Assembly: GCA_014529385.2 (NCBI GenBank)
Contig: CM043958.1
Span: 149,083,293-149,147,292 of the forward strand
Source: Adiantum capillus-veneris
Taxonomy: Eukaryota > Streptophyta > Polypodiopsida > Polypodiales > Pteridaceae
DNA length: 64,000 nucleotides
Reading direction: 5' to 3'
Shown here: positions 10,815-21,899 of the stretch, one piece after another
Position numbering within the stretch: position 1 is the stretch's first letter
Layout of the letters: every line of letters starts with the position of its first letter
Position numbers and translations under genes: made by a program
Notes under the pieces: model-generated
What the model was told of the DNA's origin: nothing
Databases searched by the model: none
What the model saw: only the letters and a program-made list of their open reading frames with translations

Positions 10815-12952
10815 GATATTTGGCACTTTCTCTTTGTGGTTTGGCCGGTTATGGAAAGCTATTATCTATTTGCTCTTAGAATACTATTTTTGGAATGACT
10901 TTTCTAGCCAATTGATAAGAGCATTGTTAGCCTATTGACATGGTCATGTCTTGTGTGGCTGAGTCTTTTCTTCATGTATAGGAGCCACATATGAGGATGC
11001 TTGTTGCGGTTGCGTCACTAACGATGATTTTGGAATCCACTTCTGATGCACTTTATTCTTGTAGCAGTGACATCGGTTCTTGGATCTTTGATCTGGATAA
11101 TCACAAAAACATGCATTAGTTGAGGTTTTGTTTATGTCACCTTTTGGGTTGTCAATATTTACATTGTCGGCATCTTCTTGAAGCTTCAAGTGTTCTACAA
11201 AGTCATAGAACTCGTCTTCTTCTTTGTTTTTTGATTCACGACATTCCTTTGTTTTCTTTTCATTTTGGGAAATTGTTGACATCTAGTTCTCTTTGTTTTC
11301 TTGGATCACACTCACTGCTTTGGGATGATCTCCAATTTCGCATGTCATTTCTCTCCGCATCACCCTCTTGCAATCCATGCTCATCAACCTTAAAATGTTG
11401 ATATACAAGTGCAACATGAATCAATGTAGTGATATCCTTGCAAAGGACAAGTCTTCTAGAAGCATTATCTAAAGGGCTGACCAACTTTTTCCCATTATGG
11501 ATGAAGTTGGAGTCATGCAATCCCGAGATACTTCCATCATAATCTATGCTCGCTGTTAATGGTGGCCCCCTTCCAAGGAATAGAGAATCAAGTACCCACT
11601 CGAGAAGTGTAGTAATCTCTCATGAGTTTCCTTCTTCGAGCATCCCCATCAAAAGCATGACCAATCAAAGGACCTACAATATTTTTAAGATGACGATTCC
11701 AAAGCAATGCTACTGCATCCCACTGCACTTTGATGAAATTTGAATCAAATCGATTACATGTCAGTTGGGCCACTAGGACAAGCTTTGGTAGACAATGAAT
11801 AAGTGGATTAGCAATAAGAACCCGTGCATAGTGAGCAATAATATTAGCGTGAAACACCTCAACAACAGTGTTGTACCCAGCTTCATCGGAACCAATGATC
11901 ACCACAAAATCTGGTACACAATTGTGTTCTTGCTTCCTTCCACAAAAGCCAACAAGTTCATCACCCCTTGTATTCCACCTAACAATCCTCTATAATAGTC
12001 TCATCTTTGGCAATAATAATAGGAACGTTGCACATCGCGATGTTGTTTCTACCCATTTGATGCTTGTATATATCAACCACATGTTGAAATATATCCTCCT
12101 TGACCCCTGTTGTATAACATATGGACTTCCTTGTTGCCCTCATGGTGGTTGATATATGGGGTCCCCAAAGGTTCAAAGAGAGAAAGTTGTGCAACCTTGT
12201 ACCTCCCCACAATTTAACAGCCTTGAAGAGACTCTTTGTTGTGTTTGAATGTCTCTTGTCCCAAGGATCTCTTCCAATGTTTTGCAAGATATCCACGACA
12301 AATCTACACAATGCTTGCTTTCCCTCAAACAAGCCAAGGTTGTGCATGTTGATTGTATCCATGCAAAACTTTTTCACATCTCTTCTCCCCAATGCCTCGA
12401 GACAATCATGAAGGTTCCTGACACTTTTCACATCTCTTCTTCCCAATGCCTCGGGACAATCATGAAGGTTCCTGACACTTACATTGAAAACCACATTTTC
12501 TTCTTAAGTCTTTGAACTAGGATACACCTAGATCGTGCTATGGGTAGAATCTCTGAGTTAGTCATGTGATCAACTCTTCTGCCAAAACCTGTACCTCTAA
12601 GCCCTTGACTAAGTATTTCTTGGTATTGATGATAGACTCTCATCCAAAAATCCCATTCCTTGGGAATGGAGGTGCAATTTAAACACATTAGCCCATCAAA
12701 TGGCATTCACAATATGCTTACTTTGCTACAATTTTTGTGACAAAAATTTCCAGAGATGTCAATGATGCCTTGATCCTTATATAACATTGCTATGGTGTCT
12801 AGCTCACAAAACCAATTTGCCCCCCCTCTACTATCATCTAAAAATGGTTTTAGATCAACTGTGTTTCCTCCAAATGTGAATGATTTTTGCCAAAATCCCC
12901 AACATAGCATTGAGACAATCTTTTCTTCTATTTGGAAAAAAATGAAAAACAA
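10815..12952 (-). pseudogene. Family X: unnamed transposase-like gene, decayed
   Basis: Minus-strand pieces in order: N-terminal piece 12707-12952 (GFWQKSFTFGGNTVDLK); 12479-12706 (FWMRVYHQYQEIL, GTGFGRRVDHMTNS); 11979-12494 (NLWGPHISTTMRATRKS, IYKHQMG, PIIIAKDETII); 11588-11905 (VIIGSDEAGYNTVVEVFHA, IVGPLIGHAFDGDARRRKL); 11260-11520 (NFIHNGKKLVSPLDNASRR, KVDEHGL); and a Lys/Glu-rich tail 10944-11282 with Cys/His residues. The acidic centres DET and DGD, in a protein otherwise resembling nothing in cellular metabolism, suggest a DDE-type nuclease fold; this is inference. From memory, similar proteins recur as unannotated multicopy proteins in non-seed plants. A 54-bp tandem duplication (12373-12480) repeats 18 residues (SVRNLHDC...RRDVK). 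Frameshifts or introns separate the pieces. No terminal inverted repeat was found. Confidence 0.45.
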
Positions 12953-13243
12953 AGAACAACAAACTCTTGTTTTAACAAAAACTGCTATAGAAGTGGTTTA
13001 AGGAAAAGATAGAGAGGTACTTAGAATGGCATACCTTCACCTTCATTTCTTTCTGGTGCACTCGATGACTATTGGGAACCTACTAGCAAAGACAACACAC
13101 ATTCATCAAGTTTGTCAACAAAAGATCTACAAGACTAGTAAGAATGTTAATAATGCAATTTACTTGAGATTGGTTTGAAAAATTCCGTCAACTCCTTCTA
13201 ACGCTCATCAAGTACCAAGAACTTATTCTCTCTCTCTCTCTCT

Positions 13244-13283
<40 letters not shown>

Positions 13284-13653
13284 AAATCCACCTATACCAA
13301 AGGCTTAGCAGAGCCATTGAGCTTGGGAGGGCTAGACGTTTACGTCTACGAGGACCACCATGACATTGATGGAGCTCCATCAGAGGATCAATATTATCCT
13401 AGCTCAACATGAGAGACGTTCAATACAACTATTTATAGAGACAGACATTAATGATACTCTTCAACAACTAGTGCAGTACATCCTCAGACAACGCCCAAAG
13501 TCGGACATACTCAAACACTCAAGTTCATTTTAGCTATCATTTTACTTTATTTTATTTTATACCCAGACACTGTATTAAATCCATTAGGATTGTATCAATT
13601 TGGTGTCATGGGTCATTTTGGCCTTTAGAAGACATTCAATATCACATTTCATT

Positions 13654-13728
<75 letters not shown>

Positions 13729-13913
13729 CCCAAAATGTCTCAAATGGCACAAACAAAAGATTAATGCACATGAGTAAATTGATTATAAAATCTATGACAT
13801 GTAATTGATGAGCTCGCGATACACCTGCAACTGCGGCCGTGACATTCGGAGGAGCAACAATGCCTTGTACCCATGCCTTGGCCGATAGAGCCTGGGAATC
13901 AAAATGCAGCCGT
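12953..13913. repeat. Flank of LTR C, paralogous to 3028-3937
   Basis: Duplicate of the sequence left of LTR A, with CT tracts at 13228-13281 and 13656-13727; the second is far longer than its counterpart at 3729-3752. No coding feature is supported, and the long minus-strand frame at 13649-14095 runs through the CT tract and the LTR. Confidence 0.6.
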
Positions 13914-16175
13914 TGGAGAGGGGGATGGGGGAACACGCCCGGCACAAATACAAGGGCCTCTCTATAGCTTAGGGTATCCACAACACCCCTGTCCTCTCGG
14001 AAAACACCTTCAGAAAAACACTTTACACTAGCAGACCACCACCTGCTCAATTTCCACTGCTCACACACTCCACAAATCCACCACACAACACACACCTGCT
14101 TTCACGGTCTGTATCCACCCTTACACACACTCACAGCCGGTCAATCTCACCCTCTCACACAAAACACCGTCGGTCCGGGGGGCACACACATCCACGCTGC
14201 CGACACCGAGGGGAAACGTGAAGGCAGGAGAAAGAGAAAGGGGGAAGGGGAAGCAACATCAATAGGGGGCAACGGTGGCTTGATTGCACTTCAAAAGGCA
14301 TGTACACTGGTTTTGCACTGCCATCACCATGGCCATTTTTAAGAAAAAGTTACAAAGGGGTTAGCTTGTCAGAGAACTCCACTTTGCAAGCTTCAAATGA
14401 CACAAAAAAAGCCCTCAATTTGACTAAAATTTTATCTTTATAGGGGGGGCCTTTAATTTTGGAATTTACACTTTAATTGGTCCATTTGGCACCTTGATTT
14501 GGCATCTTCTAAAAGGGGAAACCGCTTTACTTTTTGGCCCTCTGCTCTCTCTTTTTCTCTTTGTACTTTGGGGGGGGGGGGGGGGGGGGAGGGGGGCATT
14601 AGCGAGGTCGCTATTGCCCCTAGGCTTTTTTATTTTATTTTTTTCCTCATTATTTTTACTCCTTTGGGGCTACCTAAACTACACTGCCCTTTTGGCTCCT
14701 CTTTCACCCTTGGCCACCTTTTGTCCGGCTCTCTTGACCTACCCTTCACCAGCCTCTTCTCTCTCTATTTCTCTCTCCCCTCCTTCTTCTTAGTCCGACT
14801 TCCACCTTTGCCTTTTGCCCTTGCTCTTTGCTCTGACGGCCTTTTCTCTTTGGTCTTGGCCTGGGAGTGGCCCGCCGGCCGGCTACATTCCCTCCCTCCT
14901 TGGCTTTGTGGGAACCATCCCCTGCCCTCGAGCATTAGCGACCTCGCTAATGAGGGTGGGGGTCTCTTCAAAAAACATTGGGTCCTCAAGGGCCGCGTGT
15001 GAATGGGCCCCCGTCGGACGGCCACGTCAACTACTGCATGGGCACAGACACCGGCTGCACCGCCTACCGCAACCGCTGCGAGCCACTCCAAAATCTCCGG
15101 CGTGAACGCCCCGAGCAGTGCCTGCTCCGCCAGGCCACGCCATCGCCATAGCTGAGCTCCACGGGAGTTCTCTCCCACATCACACTTACAAATGGGCACT
15201 TGCCCCTGCCTCTATACCTCGAACAGCCGTCCTTGAGGCCCGCATGTGGGATTATTATGCCTCCACGTGGCAGCTCTCATACGTTTGACCCTTTGGGTGA
15301 CCAAGCTCCCCCAAAATTCCCCCATTTAACTAAAGAAAACCCCCCGTTTTTTCTTGCATTGGATGCCTTGCCATATCCTGCTCACTTGGCTTATGCACCG
15401 ATCGTCGAACGTGACCGAAACCCTGCATTCCAATCTTCAAGCTCACATACCGACCCCGCAAAGCGACTCTAACTGGACCTCGATCAGTGCACCCCAAACC
15501 GGGAGAAAGCATCTGACTCCTCACGTTTGCCACAAACTGATAACTTTAGCCGAGCATATCTCCGTGCTCAGGACTTCAATCCACGTTCCGTCAGTCCCTG
15601 CTAGCATCATACGCTGCATACTACGCACCAAACACCTGGCGAGCTCATGAAAACACTACATGGCACATTTTTCAATGCGGGCAAATAGGTTCAGACCCGG
15701 TCCCCGAAAAATCTTCAATTGATCATAACTTGGTATTCCGAGCTCCGATTCGCAATCCGAGAAGACATGCATACTCCATAATTCAAGCTCTACACAAGCA
15801 TCCATTGACATCTGCTTGGGCCACCTGTCCCCAGCTGCCCTGTCTGTTGGGGATCTGCTACACACTCTATCTTTAAACTTCAGTATCTTGCACACTGGGG
15901 CTCCGTTTGATGAGCCATATGGACCGGCTTCTAGAGTAGACTGAACACTACATTTTAGCGTACTGACTTGGCATTTTGGGAACCTTCATCTGCCATCCCA
16001 TATGGACCATGCTGCAACACTTTTGGCCTAAAAAACCGTTTTAAACATACACTTTCGCTACCCTTTGGCTGCCAGGATCTTGGCGCCTGCCCTAGCCTTT
16101 TGCACTGCACTTGCTTGCTGCCTTTGCCTGACATAGACCATTTCCTAGCTTAGACCTACTTTCGCTGCATCATCA
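13914..16175 (-). repeat. LTR C, 3' LTR (about 2.26 kb)
   Basis: Starts in element orientation with TGATGATGCAGCGAAAG after a purine tract ending GGGGGCTAGGCAA, and ends CCCTCTCCA, which matches the end of the 5' LTR stub. It contains the G-rich run at 14570-14596 and an extra segment of about 160 bases (near 14876-15036) missing from LTRs A and B. Its start resembles the LTR start of the gag-only element at 46792 (TGATGGTGCAGTCAAAG). Confidence 0.75.
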
Positions 16176-16342
16176 TTGCCTAGCCCCCTCGTCGAACATT
16201 TATGTTCGACGAAAAGCATATGTACAAAACTTTAAAACTGGCACACCAAACTGACGACGATTAAAAGCACTCGCAAAACCATAATTGTATGTACAAGCTA
16301 TGTACAAAATCTTCATCTCCTTTCTCTCGCACACCGCATGCT

Positions 16343-17498
16343 TTAGGTGGGTTGCCCACCCCCCTTGACTACAATTTGATGCACCTCAGGCACTAAATCC
16401 CTCACAAAATATATCTTGAGCCGCACACCATTCACCCTATTCCTGAGAAGCTTGCCATTTGCTCTTACGAGTTGATAGGTTCCATTTGGAAAGGTCTTTT
16501 GCACTTTATACGGACCTGTCCACTTATTCTGGAACTTTTTTTGGAATGTGAAATCCAGGTAGCTTTCATACTTCATGACCAGGTCTCCTTCTTCTATTCT
16601 TCTTGTCTGGCAGGTTCTGATTGAATTTGGCAACCCTCTTCTCTCTCTGCTTCACATAATAGTCTGCCACTGCCTCCCCGTCCATCTACAAAGCCTCTAA
16701 AGTGGCTATTTGATCATGTAGAACCCCTTGTTGAGTGGCATTGACACACCAGATACCCTTCAAAGCGCCTAATTGTGCATGCATTGGCAACACAGCTTCC
16801 TTACCATAGACTAGCTTGAATGGAGTGAAATTTGTAGCTACTTTATAGGACGTTCTATACGCCCACAGACACTTTTCTAGATTTTTCCCCCACTCAGCTT
16901 CTTGCTTGTACATGTACTTCGTTAACATCTTGACGATTTTCCCATTAGCACTTTCGACTAGACCATTGCATTGGGGGTGATAGGGTGAGGAAAATCGATA
17001 CTGAATCTTTAGCTTTTCCACTAATGCACTCATGAGCTTGCTTCTAAACCCCTGACCCCTATCGGAAACTAACACCCATGGAATAGCAAAACGGCAACAG
17101 ATGCTATCAAACACAAATTGAGCCACCACATTAGCATTTACTTCCTTCACTGCTTTGGCCTCGACCCATCTTGTAAAGTAGTCAATGGCTACCACTACGT
17201 ACTTCTTACTGCTTGTAGACTTTGGTAGAGGACCTATGGCATCTAGACCCCACTTCTCAAAAGAACTTTGTGCGATGATGGCACCCTGTGACTCCACTAC
17301 CAGCCGTCTTTCACCTATAGTCTGACACTCATGGCACGTCTTGCACCAGTAATGCAAGTCTTTCACTATGAAAGGCCACCAAAAGCCTGCTCTAAGCACT
17401 CGAAATAGAACCTGGTCTTTGCCCTGGTGTCCACTTTCTTCGTGGCATTGCTCCAACACCATTCCTATCTCTTCTTTGTACAACACCCTTCTTAGCAT
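16343..17498 (-). pseudogene. Tat-like integrase (block C)
   Basis: Integrates element cDNA into chromosomes. The first frame (16686-17498) has an HHCC zinc finger (HEESGH, CKTCHEC) at about residues 20-60 and an RVE core with Asp in WGLDAIGPLP, Asp in LVSDRGQGF and Glu in NGLVESANGK. The spacing between the second Asp and the Glu is exactly 35 residues. The C-terminal domain (16343-16633) reads IEEGDLVMKYES, GPYKVQ and FPNGTYQLVRANG. An in-frame TAG at 16686-16688 ends the core, and a one-base shift near 16630 separates the C-terminal domain. Both lesions occur in blocks A and B as well. No chromodomain is visible, consistent with Tat rather than chromovirus. Confidence 0.8.
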
Positions 17499-17515
17499 TC
17501 CGTCACGGCCATAGT

Positions 17516-18802
17516 TTATGAGGCTTCACCTACCAGTGTGAATTTGCGGGCCTTTTGCACCACTCTTCTCTTCTGTAACTTGGACAAACCCTCTGAACAT
17601 TGCCCTGTACTTAAAAACCCTTCAATCTCCTTTAGAGTCTCCCTACCTGCATAAGTGGCTGGGGCCACATATAAACCTGCGACATTCACCTGTACTTTGC
17701 TACTTGCTAGCTGATCCGCCTCTTGGTTCTGCTCTCTTCTCACATGCTTGAATTGGACCTCTTCAAAAGACTTCATCATCTTCTTGATGGAAGAGAACCA
17801 ATGCTTCAAAGAATCGCGCTTTACCTGCCATTGGCCTAACAATTGCTTGATGACTACCAATGCATCTCCCTTCACTACCAACCTTGAAATGCCAAAATCT
17901 ATACACTATTTTAAACCCAAATGCAGAGTGAGATACTCTGCCTCATTATTGGTATGGACATCTTCCAGATCATACGCCTTCAAAAATATAGCTTTACCAT
18001 GTGGGTCGTGTATCACCACACCTCCTCCTACCTTCTGTACTACCCTTCGATACGCTCCGTCGAACCACATTGTAAAAGCATCCTCTAAATCCGGCTCCTC
18101 CTTAGCTTCATCTTGCACCACCCTTGGATAGGCCGGCAAACTGACGGCCTTAGTGACAAGAATGTTTGCCAAGTGAGACCGACTCGTGTGATCTACCTTG
18201 AACTCGAACTCGAACTCTTGCAGCTCCAACACCCACTTCATAATCCTCCTTCCTGGCTTCAAATGTAACACTACCGCTGGCAATAGATTATTAGCTGTCA
18301 GCACAAAAAACTTGCACACATTTAAATGCACCTTGAACTTCCTACAAGCGAAGACCAGAGCCATCACCCATTGCTCTGCCTCAGTGTAGGTAGCCTCTCC
18401 TGGGCTAATCACCCTGCTCTCAAAATATATCGGCTTGTAGCTTCTTCCTACCTTTTGCAGTAGAACCGCTCCAATAGCAAATGTGCCCACCATCATAGAC
18501 ACATAGAAGTTGTCCTCTTGATTGGGAGGACACATTGCTGGCAGCTGACACAAAATCTCCTTGACCCTATCAAAAGCCTCCTGAGATTCTCCATCCCATT
18601 CAAAACCATGCACCTGCTGAGCTCTCTTTTGAAGAGGATGCACATATTGCGGTAACATCCAAAAGAAACGTGATAGATACTTTAGCTTATAAACAAACGA
18701 AGCCAAACCTTGAGCATCTGATGGTGGCTCCATCAACACCAATGCCTTCACCTTTTCGGGATTAGTCTCTATACCGTTTTGCGACACCACATGACCCAAC
18801 AA
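17516..18802 (-). pseudogene. Tat-like dual RNase H region (block C)
   Basis: The frame 17906-18802 begins with the RT-RNase H connection (LGHVVSQNGIETNPEKV) and a first RNase H (FAIGAVLLQ, TEAEQWVMALVFA, LTANNLLP) whose expected Asp residues are replaced at two sites. A second RNase H follows: FTMWFDGAYRR, NNEAEYLTLHLGL, then after one in-frame TAG KGDALVVIKQLLGQW and REQNQEADQLAS (17516-17881). This supplies a full D-E-D-D set. Degeneration of the first and conservation of the second RNase H is known for Tat elements, where the second is of the archaeal/plant type. The enzyme degrades RNA of the RNA-DNA hybrid during reverse transcription. Confidence 0.75.
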
Positions 18803-19791
18803 CTGCGCTCGAGACTGTGCTAGCTTGCACTTCTTGGGGTTTAGCTGACCTCCTTCTTCATCAAGTCTTTGAAAGCATAACTGTAGCGATAGGTGCTCTA
18901 ATCATGAACTGTAGCAGCCTATATCGTCCATAAAGACCCTGATAAAACGGCCCAAGTATGGGCCAAATACCCTGTTCATCCAATCTTGGAAGGTGGAATA
19001 TGCATTCACCAATCCGAATGGCATCCTGCTGTAAGCAAAACAACCCCATGGAGATATGAATGTGGTCTTCAACTGGTCTTCGAGTGCAATCCCCATCTGA
19101 AAATACCCCAAAAAACCATCCATAATCGAGTATCTCTCATGCCCAGCAACTTGGTTTAGGATTTCGTCTTGAAATGGCAATGGATAGTGATTCCTCTTGT
19201 TCTTGGCATTCAATGGCTTGTAGTCCACACACACTCTCCATTTCCCATTCTTCTTAGGGGTTATAAGGCGAGACCCACTCTGACTCTTTTAGAGGATATA
19301 TGATGCCTACCTCCAGCAACTTATTGATCTCCTGCCAAAGGGCCTCCTTTTTGGATTTCCCCTAGTCTTCTCAGCTTATGTGCTTTAGGCCTATGTCCCT
19401 CCTTGAGAACAATCTTGCACTCTACCCCCTTTGCACCACACAAATGCTTGTATTCCGTCGCAAATAGATTTGGATAGGACTCACACAGTTGAACATAACC
19501 TTCCTTTTCACCTTTGGTTAAATCTTCACTCAACATGCTTGAAACCTCCTCTATGTTTAAACCATGAGCGTGAGGCTGCATACCTTCTTCTTTAGGCGGG
19601 GATTCGTCTATGGTGACTCCGAATAATCCTGCATCTATCTTCAGCATGTCGTCCTCGCTCTCCTCTTCCTCTGTGTTAGTATAGCCTTCATCATAACCCG
19701 TTTTTGTCTCGTACTCGTAGCTCGTCGTGTCGCCCTCATCTTTAATTGCCATAGAACGAGAATTGCTCTCCTTGGTCTTCAAATCAAGCAC
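18803..19791 (-). pseudogene. Tat-like reverse transcriptase (block C)
   Basis: Starts in an acidic linker (19321-19791, NTEEEESEDDMLKIDAGLFG) that leads into the RT fingers (VLKEGHRPKAHKLRRL). A short frameshifted stretch (19235-19320) contains the WVSP-type and KNGKWRV motifs. The frame 18902-19234 then has MCVDYKPLNAKN, the first palm Asp in YSIMDGFLGYFQ, KTTFISPWGCFAY, RMPFGL and the catalytic FMDD (YxDD box). The join to the thumb and connection at 18802-18901 is out of frame. Catalytic residues persist, but at least two frameshifts break it. It copies element RNA into DNA in the cytoplasmic particle. Confidence 0.75.
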
Positions 19792-19794
19792 AAT

Positions 19795-20601
19795 CTACCT
19801 TACTCTCTCTTTGTCAGGCAAGGTGAACACTTTGCTCTCCCAATCTTGCTTAGCACCTATTGCCAAAAGCCATGGCCTACCCAAAATGATTGGATAAGCA
19901 TTATCTCCTGCCTTTATCACAAAAAAGTCTATCAGGTACTCTATGCCCATCACCTTGACCTTCACATCCTGAGCCACACCCAGACACCTGGCTTTAGTAT
20001 GGTTAGCCCTCTTCATGCGCACATTTGACTTGACTACTGCCTTGACTCCCGTCTCTTTCATGGCTGCTTCCGTCATGACACAAACCTGCACTCCACTGTC
20101 TATGTAGGCTTGTACCTGCATCCTCTTTTCTATAAGCGCATCCACTAGCGGAAGAACATCAGTGGGGCTACCTACCCTCAAAGCCATGTTTTGCACCTCT
20201 TGGACATCTCCCTTAGGTCTTGGTAGGCTGGTGCTAACACTTGTGGACCACTGCCTCCTTAACTTTGGATTTAAAGCCAACAGTTGACCAAAAGTAATAT
20301 TTGCTTTTTGATTTTGAACATCACTTACCAGATTGTACTCGGGATAGCCACACCCTAATTGGAAATCCGCCTGTTTGATTTTGCGACGCCTCCTTCTTTT
20401 GCTAGGCTCGGGCTGCTCTCTGCCTTCGTACACCTTCTCTTTGCCTTTTTGAGCTCTGGTTTCCCTCTCTATCTTTGTCTCCCTCTCAACTCTCGCTCTT
20501 TTATTGGCCAAAATCTCGATATCCTGCTTATCCACCCCTATGATGTTTACTCTTGGTACCTCGCTTCCATTTGGCGGAGCTGGCTGCACAAGATTCTCCA
20601 C
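19795..20601 (-). pseudogene. Retrotransposon aspartic protease (block C)
   Basis: A 268-codon frame. The N-terminal part is basic and highly charged (KRRRRRKIKQADFQ). The protease domain follows with active-site AYIDSGVQVCVM, then GIEYLIDFFVI and IILGRPWLLAIGA, the flap and C-terminal strand signatures of retropepsins. It acts as a homodimer to cleave Gag-Pol. The frame ends at 19795, just before the acidic linker to RT, in another frame. Confidence 0.75.
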
Positions 20602-20933
20602 TGCTTGCTATCTGGGACCATTGAATTACCCTTGACCTCGACCTCTACCAAACAACGGGTAGATACCTCCTCTCTCTCTTTGTGGTTGAGGAAAACCGGT
20701 GCATAGTGCCCCTCTTCTCCGCAATTGTAACACCTACCTGGCAGCAACCTTGCCCTACCCCTTGCTCCTCTTGGCTGTCCTCTATCCATAACATTGAGCC
20801 GCAACTCCTGCATCTTCTCTGACAAATCTTGCACCGTGCGCACCCGATTTTGCAGCACAACAGCTACACCTTGGTTTCCATGATTTTCTTCGTGTATAGC
20901 CTCCCTCGGACTCTGTGGTTGAACATGGGCCAT
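20547..20933 (-). pseudogene. Gag nucleocapsid zinc knuckle (block C)
   Basis: The motif CYNCGEEGHYAPVF fits C-x2-C-x4-H-x4-C except that the last Cys is Phe, so the zinc-binding set is incomplete. An RG-rich stretch (RGQPRGARGRAR) precedes it. It normally binds element RNA for packaging. The frame overlaps the protease frame by 55 bases, as expected where a frameshift separates gag-NC from PR. Confidence 0.7.
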
Positions 20934-20990
20934 TGTCTCATAGCCTGACGCACCCTGCTCTATCTTCTTCTTTATCTTTTTGCTCTTTAA

Positions 20991-21473
20991 TTATGCAATC
21001 ACTACCGCACCATTGTAATTTTTTGGGCTTTCAAAATCGACTTTTTCTCTCACCTTGGGGTGCAGACACGCCATGAACTTATCCAGCTTGAAGTAGTCTC
21101 CATTAGCCAACTGCATGGCTGTTGCTAGCTCTGCCCAGCACTCTTCAAAATGACCCGAAAACAGATTGAAATCTTCACTTACATCTTGCTTAAGCGCCTT
21201 CAACTTCGCATCCATCTCGACTGGGAACGCCTCCTTGCAAAAGTCGTGAAGAAACCTCACCCATAGCTGGTCATGCTTGCTTCGACTCACCTCCAATGCT
21301 TCATACCATACTTTAGCTTTACCACGTATCACCAAAGGAAATGTCTGCATCTTGCTATCCGTGTTCGGCATACACAACGATAGCATATAAAGCTCAAAAT
21401 ATGACATCCACTCATCAGGGCTCTCTTTGCCTATGAAAATCGATCCATAGCTTCTAGCTGCCATGACTTCCAA
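20991..21473 (-). pseudogene. Retrotransposon Gag capsid region (block C)
   Basis: A 160-codon frame with a typical plant Ty3 Gag pattern: SPDEWMSYFELYM, AKVWYEALE, FLHDFCKEAFPVEMDAKL, FSGHFEECW and LDKFMACLHPKVREKV. The ATG at 21471-21473 is the first after the primer-site region. A stop near 20990 separates it from the zinc-knuckle frame. The same order of motifs appears on the plus strand in the gag-only element at 44640-45213 (FLECLHPRIRDKV). Confidence 0.75.
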
Positions 21474-21543
21474 CGCAAAAAAAACTCTTCTTTTCGATTA
21501 ATTGGGAGCAATCAATGTGCTCCTCAATGGGGGCACCAAAAGA

Positions 21544-21606
21544 TGGAGAGGGGAAATGGGTGAACACGCTCGGCACAAACACAAGGGCCTCTCTATAGCT
21601 CAGGGA
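21544..21606 (-). repeat. Stub of the 5' LTR of block C
   Basis: Matches 13914-13974 with few mismatches (TGGAGAGGGG, then AACACGC.CGGCACAAA, then AAGGGCCTCTCTATAGCT) and stops matching at about 21607. It fixes the 3' end of the LTR as CTCTCCA. The next bases toward gag (TCTTTTGGTGCC in element sense) should hold the primer site. No standard tRNA match was certain. Confidence 0.65.
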
Positions 21607-21887
21607 ATTACAGAGAGTAGTGGAGTAGGTCTAGCAGAGCAAAGTTGCCAAGGGCTAGCTCCTTTCGGACTTGTTATGGCTCAAGAATGGTAAAACCGTA
21701 GGCAAGTCTAAAAAGACTCCATTATTAAGTCCAAAGCTCCCAGGGTGTGCACCGTATTCCACATAGTGGGCTCAAAAAAATGATAATAGATCCCAGTTCC
21801 ACATACCCCCTAATATAATTAACAAAATTGACCATTTATAGGCTACTAAAGGACCTCTCTTCTTAAGCAAGAAAAGTTAAACAAAAT
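21607..21887. other. Unassigned stretch between two LTR elements
   Basis: By position it could be the 5' leader of the minus-strand element whose primer site lies at 21888-21899, joined to the broken LTR of block C. No coding or structural feature was recognised. Confidence 0.4.
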
Positions 21888-21899
21888 TCTCTGATACCA
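21888..21899 (-). other. tRNA-Met primer-binding site
   Basis: On the minus strand this reads TGGTATCAGAGA, 11 of 12 bases matching the complement of the initiator tRNA-Met 3' end (TGGTATCAGAGC). It lies one base inside an LTR end (TTACA), as in LTR retrotransposons primed by tRNA-Met. Confidence 0.75.

Larger units (their letters stand above)
13914..21606 (-). mobile_element. Block C: nearly complete Tat-like Ty3/gypsy retrotransposon
   Basis: Reading right to left: 63-bp 5' LTR stub (21544-21606), gag, zinc knuckle, protease, RT, two RNase H domains, integrase, polypurine tract (about 16176-16190) and 3' LTR (13914-16175). The order PR-RT-RH-INT defines Ty3/gypsy. A second, well-conserved RNase H after a degraded first one is the mark of the plant Tat lineage. 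All catalytic domains are recognisable, but stops and frameshifts fall between or within them, so it is not autonomous now. The 5' LTR is almost wholly lost, replaced at 21607 by sequence leading into another element's primer site and LTR. Confidence 0.8.

Noticed and set aside
13649-14095. 148-codon minus-strand ORF with an Arg/Glu tail
   Set aside because: Translation of a CT microsatellite and LTR flank; the paralogue at 3721-4119 differs only by repeat length.
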